Shown here one piece after another: positions 57,956-64,000 of a stretch of 64,000 nucleotides of DNA. Source of the stretch: Burkholderiales bacterium Ga0077547 (GTDB taxonomy: Bacteria > Pseudomonadota > Gammaproteobacteria > Burkholderiales > Burkholderiaceae_C); assembly GCA_001464195.1 (NCBI GenBank), contig LNEY01000022.1, positions 1 through 64,000 on the forward strand, given 5' to 3'. The notes beneath the pieces are model-generated. The model was given only the letters and a program-made list of their open reading frames with translations. It did not search any database and had not been told where the DNA came from. The first letter of the stretch is position 1. Every line of letters begins with the position of its first letter. The position numbers and the translations under genes are program-made.

Positions 57956-58941
57956 AGCCGGCCCGCCATCACCGCCTCGAATTCATCGCGCGTCACGCGA
58001 TCCATCGTCCGCGCCCGTTGCACCAGCCGCCACAGAAAGGCACGCAGTTCGCCTGGAGACCAATTGCCGCTGCGCCACAGCAGCGCGGCAACATACGGGA
58101 GGTAGACCACCAACCAGCACCACCAGCGCAGCGGACCAAAACGCAGGCGCATGTGGATGAACCGGTTGAGGTAGTAGAGAAACACCTTGGCATTCTGGCG
58201 CGGGCCTGCCGCCGCGTTGAACGCTGAGCTGACCTTGTGCTGCACCACCGCCGCCGTCAGGCACACCGCCGACAGACCTCGGTCTCGCATCCACAGCGCG
58301 AGTTCGAAGTCTTCCTCGCCGAAGAAGAATCGCTCGGAGAACCCGCCCCGCGCCGCGAAATCGGCGGTGCGCACCGCGAAGCAGCAGCCGGTGAAAAAAC
58401 TGCAAGCAATCTCGCCGCGCTGCGCGCCCTCGGCGCGAGGCCGGCCCGCGAGGTGATAGCGGCGTACGCCAACCGAGTGGATCACGCCACCGCAATTCCA
58501 GATGCGGTCACTGCCGTGCACCGTCAGCATCGGCAAGCAGGCGTAGCAGGCGGCATCGCCGACGAGGCGCACTGCGATGCGATCGAGCGCGTCGGCTTCA
58601 ACCACGGTGTCGTTGTTCAGGAACACGGTGACGCCGCAACCCATCGCCACGGCTGCACGCAGCCCGAGGTTGCACCCGGCCGCAAAGCCGAGGTTCTCGC
58701 CGGCCTCGATCAGCACCGCCCGGGCACCGGTTCGCCGGGTTGGCAGCGCGACAGCTGTGGTGCTCAGCAGTTCGATGTCACGCTGTGCCAGCGCGTTCGT
58801 GATGTGCTGAACCGAGTCGTCTGTCGACCCGTTGTCGACGATGATGACCAGAGCCTGGTCGGACCCGGCATACAGCGAGGCCAGGCAGGCCAGCGTGTCG
58901 GCTGCGCCGTTCCAGTTGATGATGACCACGGCGAATGTCAT
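57952..58941 (-). CDS. Family 2 glycosyltransferase (rhamnosyltransferase-like)
   Basis: A 329-residue GT-A glycosyltransferase. FAVVIINWNGAADTLACL and IIVDNGSTDDSVQ are the donor-binding motifs. FLNNDTVVEADAL carries the metal-binding DXD-type site, and GEEDFELALWM is typical of rhamnosyltransferase-like GT2. A dTDP-rhamnose donor would fit the rml genes. The track start at 59259 extends into the flippase gene and is rejected. Confidence 0.92.
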   Translation of the reverse strand: MTFAVVIINWNGAADTLACLASLYAGSDQALVIIVDNGSTDDSVQHITNALAQRDIELLSTTAVALPTRRTGARAVLIEAGENLGFAAGCNLGLRAAVAMGCGVTVFLNNDTVVEADALDRIAVRLVGDAACYACLPMLTVHGSDRIWNCGGVIHSVGVRRYHLAGRPRAEGAQRGEIACSFFTGCCFAVRTADFAARGGFSERFFFGEEDFELALWMRDRGLSAVCLTAAVVQHKVSSAFNAAAGPRQNAKVFLYYLNRFIHMRLRFGPLRWWCWLVVYLPYVAALLWRSGNWSPGELRAFLWRLVQRARTMDRVTRDEFEAVMAGRL

Positions 58942-60134
58942 CGGTGGATTCGGCACAGCCGCCAGACCATGCCGGTGTAGGTCAACCCTGCGATCAGCTT
59001 GGCCAGCGCGACCCCGGGCGGGCCGTACCGTTCTGCCAAGTTCGGCGCGATCAGCAGGAAGAGCACCATGGCCAGCGCGACGCCGGCGAACAGCCAGTGG
59101 GTTCGGCCACGCAGTTCGACCGGCTTCTGCACGAAGCCGGCAGAGGTCCACAGCGCGCCCGCTGCGACCAGCACCAGGGCAGTCGACACATCGTCGGTCA
59201 ACGCTGCCGAAATTCGCCCCAGGCCCGACACCGACAACGCAATTCCCATCAGCACACACAAGGCGCCAATCGCCAGCACCCCGAGCAGCGCAAGCCGGCG
59301 CAAGCGACGCAGCGCGGCCGCATCAGGATCGGCTGCTTGCGCCAGGTAGGTCGGCATCATCGCCTGCGCCAACGCGCCACCCAAGGCGGCGAACACCGCA
59401 TTGATCACATCGGCCTGGGCCGCATACCGACCGCTCGCAACGAGCCCCGAGGCAGTAGCCACCACCGATCGCTCGGCCAGCGAAAGCGCAACGATCACCG
59501 CCATCCATCCTGCCAGGCCGACACCGTAGCCCACGTACTGGGCATCGATCACTCGGCTGCCCGCAGGTACCAACGCCGCGCGCCGGGTGCCCACCAACAG
59601 CAGGCAAGCCAGCACCGACAACCCCTGCGCCAGCAACGGCGATTCCGCGAGCGCGCCCCACCCATGAAACAGCACGAACGTCAGCACCAGAGCGAGGCCA
59701 GCGCGCCAGGCGTCGAGCGCAAACACGGCGTCAGCTCTCGCACTGGCAACAAACAAGCTGCGCCGGGTGTCCATGACCGCGAGCGCGGGGATCGACGCGA
59801 TCGCGATCAGCGCCGCGCCCGACCATTCGCCACGCCACGTCATATAGGCCGCGACCAGCGGGCAGGCCAGCGCCGCCGCGCACAAGGGCAAGCCGAGCAG
59901 ACCCCAGCGCATGGCCGAAGGCGACAGTTCCCGGGCATACCGCAGCATCGCCTGGGCACTGATCCCACCCACGAAACCGGCTGCGACACCCGCAGCCAGC
60001 AGAGCCAGGCTGTAGCGCGCGTAATCCTCGGGGCTCAGCGTGCCGATGCACAGCAGCGTCAGCCCCATCGACGCGATGGCGGGAACAACACGCGCCGCAG
60101 CGTACGTGGGCAAAGCTCGTAATGACTGCCTCAT
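58938..60134 (-). CDS. Oligosaccharide flippase (Wzx/MATE-like)
   Basis: A 398-residue polytopic membrane protein with about twelve membrane segments. It begins MRQSLRALPTYAAARVVPAIASMGLTLLCIG. It matches the polysaccharide-flippase pattern and would move the lipid-linked unit to the periplasm. It overlaps both neighbours by 4 bp. The track start at 60518 is rejected. Confidence 0.86.
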   Translation of the reverse strand: MRQSLRALPTYAAARVVPAIASMGLTLLCIGTLSPEDYARYSLALLAAGVAAGFVGGISAQAMLRYARELSPSAMRWGLLGLPLCAAALACPLVAAYMTWRGEWSGAALIAIASIPALAVMDTRRSLFVASARADAVFALDAWRAGLALVLTFVLFHGWGALAESPLLAQGLSVLACLLLVGTRRAALVPAGSRVIDAQYVGYGVGLAGWMAVIVALSLAERSVVATASGLVASGRYAAQADVINAVFAALGGALAQAMMPTYLAQAADPDAAALRRLRRLALLGVLAIGALCVLMGIALSVSGLGRISAALTDDVSTALVLVAAGALWTSAGFVQKPVELRGRTHWLFAGVALAMVLFLLIAPNLAERYGPPGVALAKLIAGLTYTGMVWRLCRIHR

Positions 60135-60895
60135 CCCAACGCCGCGCCAACCCTGACGGGGCGATGCGCCACCATGAAGTAGCCCAGCGGAAACCGGGAG
60201 CCTGTCCGCGCCGCGATGCGCTGCCCCAGGCGACAGCGATCCAGCAGCGCGACAAGGCCCTGAACCGTGGAGGACAGCCCATGGCCGAGGGCGGGCACGT
60301 GCGTGAGGTGCTTGGCCAGCAGATCCGCAAGCACATGGAGGCTGCCTCCGATGGGCAGCAGCAACGTCACATCCAAGCCCGCCTGAACAGCGAAGCGCCG
60401 CAACGCGTATTCGGTGTAGCGGGCGTAGTCGTGCGGTGCTTCGTGCACACCATACAAAAACGGCGTGTTCAGCAGCACATAGCCACCCGGGGACAGCAGG
60501 CGTGCCATCTCGCGCCACAGGGTCTCGGGTATGGCCACGTGCTCCAGCACATCGGACAGGATGATCGTGTCGAACCTCGCATCCGCATACGGCAGCACCT
60601 GCGACAGATCGGCTTCCAGATCCAGGTATCCGCCAGCGTGCACCGACTGCGGCCAGTCCACGCAGGTCACCTCGTCAACCAGGCGGCGATAGGCGCCGTA
60701 CAACGGCACCTTGCCACAACCCAGATCGATCAGCCGGCCACGCGCATAGCGAGGCAACTGCTGGTCGTAGAGGGCAGCGACGCAGTCTGTGATCAGCCGC
60801 GAGCCAACGCCAAGCTCAGCCGTGTCGCGCGAGGCTTGCCATCGACCCTGGCGCCGCACGTACTTGCTTTCGATCCAGCGGTCTTCATGGCGCAT
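60131..60895 (-). CDS. Class I SAM-dependent methyltransferase
   Basis: A 254-residue methyltransferase with SAM motif I LIDLGCGKVPLYGAY and IILSDVLEHVAIPETLW. It is the third methyltransferase in the locus, followed with 4-bp overlap by the flippase gene. A terminal methyl modification of the glycan could regulate chain length, but this is inference. Confidence 0.88.
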   Translation of the reverse strand: MRHEDRWIESKYVRRQGRWQASRDTAELGVGSRLITDCVAALYDQQLPRYARGRLIDLGCGKVPLYGAYRRLVDEVTCVDWPQSVHAGGYLDLEADLSQVLPYADARFDTIILSDVLEHVAIPETLWREMARLLSPGGYVLLNTPFLYGVHEAPHDYARYTEYALRRFAVQAGLDVTLLLPIGGSLHVLADLLAKHLTHVPALGHGLSSTVQGLVALLDRCRLGQRIAARTGSRFPLGYFMVAHRPVRVGAALG

Positions 60896-60924
60896 GAGGG
60901 CGAGTGAGACAGATCAGCGCTTGC

Positions 60925-61512
60925 TCACGCCAGCACTTCTGCCGCCAGACAACACACCCCTTCGCGCAGCACATACCGCTCGCCAGTGGCCGGGCAGGAG
61001 GCGATGCCGTCGCCCTTGAGTGGCAAGCTCAGCGGCTCGCCGTGGCGACTCATCCAGCCAATCTGGCGCGCTGGCACGCCGACCACCAGTGCGTAATCCG
61101 GCACGTTGCGGCTCACGACCGCACCGGCTCCAATGAAGGCGTAGCGGCCGATGGTGGTGCCGCAGACCACGGTGCAATTGGCGCCGAGCGTCGCGCCTTG
61201 GCGGACCAGGGTCTTGCACAACTCGGCGCCACGCAACACGCCAGCGCGGGGGTTGAACACATTGGTGAAGACCACGCTCGGGCCGCAGAACACGGCGTCT
61301 TCGAGCGTCACTGCGTCATAGACCGATACGTTGTTCTGGATGTTGACGTTGTGCCCGATGCTGACTTCGTTGCCGATGTACACACCTTGACCCAGCGCGC
61401 AGTTCGTGCCGATGCGGGCCCCTGCACACACATGCGCGAAGTGCGCCACGCGCGTCCCGTCCCCAAGTTGCGCACCTGGGTCGACCACAGCGGTCGGGTG
61501 AATCAGCCCCAT
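60925..61512 (-). CDS. Hexapeptide-repeat N-acetyltransferase (WbpD/WlbB type)
   Basis: A 195-residue left-handed beta-helix acetyltransferase. It begins [19 protein letters not shown] and has [26 protein letters not shown] and [13 protein letters not shown], the pattern of WbpD/WlbB, which acetylates UDP-3-amino-sugar acids. It is probably the first gene of the minus-strand polysaccharide operon and lies divergent from lysS. The other WbpA/B/E enzymes of that pathway are not in the window, apart from the DegT gene. Confidence 0.9.
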   Translation of the reverse strand: MGLIHPTAVVDPGAQLGDGTRVAHFAHVCAGARIGTNCALGQGVYIGNEVSIGHNVNIQNNVSVYDAVTLEDAVFCGPSVVFTNVFNPRAGVLRGAELCKTLVRQGATLGANCTVVCGTTIGRYAFIGAGAVVSRNVPDYALVVGVPARQIGWMSRHGEPLSLPLKGDGIASCPATGERYVLREGVCCLAAEVLA

Positions 61513-61687
61513 CAGCAGCCGGGCCGATCACGGCGGCAGGGCAAACCCACAGCGCCAGCGCGAGCTCTCATCGCACAGTGTCAGCAGAGACGTGTTTGAG
61601 CATGCGCCGGATTTTAGGCGCGGTAGCGGGCCTCTAGCGCGCAAAGCCCCCAACCTAAAATCAACGACCGTTCCCATCCTCGCCCCC

Positions 61688-63250
61688 ATGACTGCAGACC
61701 ACGCCCCCTCCGCGCCGCACTCGCCCGCCACCGCCAGCCCTGCGCCGGACGAGAACCAGCTCATCACGGAGCGTCGAGAGAAGCTGTCCGCGATCCGTGT
61801 CGCCGCGCAAGCCAGTGGAGGCGTCGCCTTCCCGAACGACTTCAAGCCTGCAAACCGCGCCGCTGAGCTGGTCTCGCACCACAGCGAGCGCAGCAACGAG
61901 GAACTCGAAGCGCTGAACCTCAACGTCAGCGTGGCAGGGCGCATGCTGCTGAAGCGGGTGATGGGCAAGGCCAGCTTCTGCACGCTGCAAGATGGCTCGC
62001 TCGGCACCACCGGCGGGCGCATCCAGCTGTTCGTCACCAAGGACGCACTGGGCGAGGCGGCCTACGAATCGTTCAAGCACCTGGACCTGGGCGACATCCT
62101 CGGCGCCGAGGGGCTGCTGTTCAAGACCAAGACCGGCGAGCTGTCGGTGCGCGTGACCACGCTGCGCCTGCTGACCAAGAGCCTGCGCCCGCTGCCCGAC
62201 AAGTTCCACGGCATGAGCGATCAGGAACAGAAGTACCGCCAGCGCTATGTCGACTTGATCACCGACGACACCGCCCGCATGCGTTTCACCGCCCGCAGCA
62301 AGGCACTGAGCTCGATCCGCCAGTTCATGGTCGACCACGGCTTCATGGAAGTGGAAACACCCATGCTGCACCCGATCCCTGGCGGCGCCAACGCCAAGCC
62401 CTTCGTCACCCACCACAACGCGCTCGACCAGCAGATGTTCCTGCGCATCGCGCCCGAGCTGTACCTGAAGCGGCTGATCGTGGGTGGCTTCGAGCGGGTG
62501 TTCGAGATCAACCGCAGCTTCCGCAACGAAGGCATCAGCGTTCGGCACAACCCCGAATTCACGATGATGGAGTTTTACGCCGCGTACTGGAACCACCACG
62601 ACCTGATGGACTACACCGAGCAGGTGCTGCGCCACGCCGCGCGCGGTGCCACCGGCTCGGCCACACTCACTTATGGCGGCAAGACGGTCGATCTGGACGC
62701 CCCTTTTGCACGGCTGACGGTGCGCGATTCACTGGTCGCCTACGCCGGCCTGAGCGCCGCCGAAGCAGGCGATGTGAAAGTACTGCACGCAAAGCTGAAG
62801 TCGCTGGGCGAGGAACCGCCGGCGCACTGGAAGCTGCCCGAGCTGCAGTTCGGCCTGTTCGAGGCCGTGGTCGAGGAACAGCTGTGGAACCCGACCTTCA
62901 TCATCGATTACCCGGTCGAAGTCAGCCCGCTGGCACGTGCTTCGGACACCGACCCCTCGATCACCGAGCGCTTCGAGCTGTTCATCACCGGCCGCGAATA
63001 CGCCAACGGCTTTTCCGAGCTGAACGACGCCGAAGACCAGGCTGAACGCTTTAAAAAGCAAATGGCCAACAAGGACGCTGGCGACGAAGAGGCGATGTAC
63101 TACGACGCCGATTTCATCCGCGCACTGGAAATCGGCATGCCGCCCACCGGCGGTTGCGGCATCGGCATCGATCGGCTGATGATGTTGATCACCGACAGCC
63201 CGAGCATCCGCGACGTGATCCTGTTCCCGTCACTGCGCAAGGAAGGTTAA
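61688..63250 (+). CDS. lysS: Lysyl-tRNA synthetase (class II)
   Basis: Charges tRNA-Lys, 520 residues. An OB-fold anticodon domain (about 60-170) is followed by the class II core: motif 1 [20 protein letters not shown], motif 2 [20 protein letters not shown] and motif 3 [12 protein letters not shown] start at 61688 (MTADHAPS), which gives a 20-residue Ala/Pro-rich extension; the track start at 61592 reads into the promoter region. Confidence 0.97.
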   Translation: MTADHAPSAPHSPATASPAPDENQLITERREKLSAIRVAAQASGGVAFPNDFKPANRAAELVSHHSERSNEELEALNLNVSVAGRMLLKRVMGKASFCTLQDGSLGTTGGRIQLFVTKDALGEAAYESFKHLDLGDILGAEGLLFKTKTGELSVRVTTLRLLTKSLRPLPDKFHGMSDQEQKYRQRYVDLITDDTARMRFTARSKALSSIRQFMVDHGFMEVETPMLHPIPGGANAKPFVTHHNALDQQMFLRIAPELYLKRLIVGGFERVFEINRSFRNEGISVRHNPEFTMMEFYAAYWNHHDLMDYTEQVLRHAARGATGSATLTYGGKTVDLDAPFARLTVRDSLVAYAGLSAAEAGDVKVLHAKLKSLGEEPPAHWKLPELQFGLFEAVVEEQLWNPTFIIDYPVEVSPLARASDTDPSITERFELFITGREYANGFSELNDAEDQAERFKKQMANKDAGDEEAMYYDADFIRALEIGMPPTGGCGIGIDRLMMLITDSPSIRDVILFPSLRKEG

Positions 63251-63263
63251 GGCGTCTGCGCGC

Positions 63264-63367
63264 GAGCGCCGTGGTGGGCCGCTATGTTCCGTTCATGTCC
63301 TCCGAGTCGGGCTGCGCCCAACTCTCCCCCTTTACTTCACTCCACACAGCGACCCACCGCGGCGCTC
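63264..63367. repeat. Palindromic intergenic repeat, copy C1 (104 bp)
   Basis: GAGCGCCGTGGTGGGCCGCTATG at the left pairs with CACAGCGACCCACCGCGGCGCTC at the right. Compared with copy B, two stem positions changed on both arms (T-A to C-G and C-G to T-A), preserving pairing. The interior keeps GTTCCGTTCATGTCC and CTTTACTTCACTCCA in the same orientation as copy A1. It starts 13 bp after the lysS stop. Confidence 0.85.
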
Positions 63368-63423
63368 CTCTAAGCAACGGAGAAGTCGAAGGTTTCGAGT
63401 CTTCGCAAACAACGACGGTGCCT

Positions 63424-63533
63424 GCTGCCGAGGGTGTGGGGTGACCGGCGCAGCGAAGTAAAGGAGGAGCTATCGGCCGCAGGCCGATAGTGGGGGACAT
63501 GAGCGGAGCCGGTTACCCCATGCCCTCGGCAGC
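63424..63533. repeat. Palindromic intergenic repeat, copy C2 (110 bp)
   Basis: Left arm GCTGCCGAGGGTGTGGGGTGACCGGC pairs with right arm GCCGGTTACCCCATGCCCTCGGCAGC. It is the counterpart of A2: same stem ends with a compensatory T-A to C-G change, and the same interior CAGCGAAGTAAAGGAGGAG and GGGGGACATGAGCGGAGCCGG. A 56-bp spacer separates it from C1; it ends 10 bp before the stop codon of the convergent hydratase gene. Confidence 0.85.
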
Positions 63534-63543
63534 ACCCTGGCAT

Positions 63544-64000
63544 TCATCTGTGTTTGAACACCGGCTTGCGCTTGTTCACGAAGGCATCCATGCCTTCCTT
63601 CTGGTCTTCGGTGGCGAACAGCGAGTGGAACATTCGGCGCTCGTAGCCGATGCCGTCGGAAAGCGAGCCTTCGAAGGCGCGGTTGACGCACTCCTTGGCC
63701 ATCATCACGCTCGGGCCGCTGAATTCGCAGACGCTTTTTGCAGCCTCCAGCGCCACGGTCATCAGTTCGGCAGCCGGCACCACGCGAGACACCAGGCCGG
63801 CCCGCTCGGCCTCGGCGGCATCCATCATCCGGCCCGTCAGCACCAGGTCCATCGCCTTGGCCTTGCCGATGGCTCGCGGCAGGCGCTGAGTGCCGCCCGC
63901 GCCGGGGATGATGCCGAGCTTGATCTCGGGCTGGCCGAACTTCGCGGTGTCGGCCGCGATGATGAAGTCGCACATCATCGCCAGCTCGCAGCCGCCCCCC
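63544..64000 (-). CDS. Enoyl-CoA hydratase/isomerase (5' end beyond window)
   Basis: C-terminal 152 residues of a crotonase-fold protein; the start is outside the window. Present are the second half of the oxyanion loop ([16 protein letters not shown]), [24 protein letters not shown] and the C-terminal [17 protein letters not shown]. The internal ATG used in the ORF track (63978) is not the true start. The catalytic glutamate pair typical of hydratases cannot be checked fully, but GAGGTQRL contains the region with the second acidic/active residue. A role in fatty acid or amino acid breakdown is likely. Confidence 0.9.
   Translation of the reverse strand, partial: GGGCELAMMCDFIIAADTAKFGQPEIKLGIIPGAGGTQRLPRAIGKAKAMDLVLTGRMMDAAEAERAGLVSRVVPAAELMTVALEAAKSVCEFSGPSVMMAKECVNRAFEGSLSDGIGYERRMFHSLFATEDQKEGMDAFVNKRKPVFKHR

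Noticed and set aside
63544-63978. Complete 144-aa crotonase from the ATG at 63978
   Set aside because: The frame is open to the window edge with conserved family sequence (GGCELA) before that ATG, so the gene is truncated by the window, not short.

Overview
The window is a high-GC chromosomal segment whose gene order points to a betaproteobacterium of the order Burkholderiales, probably near the Leptothrix/Rubrivivax/Methylibium group. That placement is inferred from gene order (rpmF-plsX-fabHDG-acpP-fabF, rpoE-mucA/B/D-lepA-lepB-rnc-era-recO-pdxJ-acpS-nagZ) and from protein motifs; no database was searched. No rRNA, tRNA, transposase, integrase or CRISPR array was seen.

Region 1 (1-13.6 kb) is a nitrogen and metal block. 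A transporter-sensor (NCS1-type permease fused to a hybrid histidine kinase) and a LuxR-type response regulator precede ureA, a small His-rich membrane peptide, ureB and ureC. The accessory genes ureE, ureF and ureG follow only after an inserted iron(III) ABC transporter (fbpC -, fbpB +, fbpA -) with a Fur-box-like site. ureD is not in the window.

Region 2 (13.6-15.2 kb) is a small lower-GC accessory patch. It holds a pseudopilin-like orphan gene followed by an attC-like integron recombination site, a yefM/yoeB toxin-antitoxin pair with a TGTAC-type operator, and a 129-bp perfect-ended palindromic repeat.

Region 3 (15.2-24.5 kb) holds housekeeping genes: psd, an S49 peptidase, a Rieske protein, a HAD phosphatase, rluC, a long divergent leader and rne with an unusually Arg/Gly-rich tail.

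Region 4 (23.0-42.7 kb) is nearly 20 kb entirely on the minus strand. In transcription order it runs yceD, rpmF, plsX, fabH, fabD, fabG, acpP, fabF, a membrane protein, rpoE, rseA, rseB, mucD, a terminator, lepA, lepB, a DUF4845 gene, rnc, era, recO, pdxJ, acpS and nagZ. It joins fatty-acid synthesis, the envelope stress sigma factor, protein export and RNA processing.

Region 5 (42.7-45.7 kb) has maf, an RsmI-like methyltransferase and a DEAD-box helicase. Region 6 (45.8-61.5 kb) is a surface polysaccharide (probably O-antigen) locus: rmlB-D-A-C and a WecA-like transferase on plus, then a minus-strand set with a CapD-like dehydratase, a PglC/WcaJ-like sugar transferase, an aminotransferase, three methyltransferases, three glycosyltransferases, a flippase and a WbpD-like acetyltransferase, many joined by 4-bp overlaps. 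No polymerase or ligase is visible. Region 7 (61.7-64 kb) holds lysS and the 3' part of an enoyl-CoA hydratase gene.

The most interesting items are the NCS1 permease-histidine kinase fusion beside urease, a family of paired palindromic intergenic elements (after ureC, after lysS, and a single copy at 15.1 kb) with compensatory stem changes, and the attC-like site beside the toxin-antitoxin pair.
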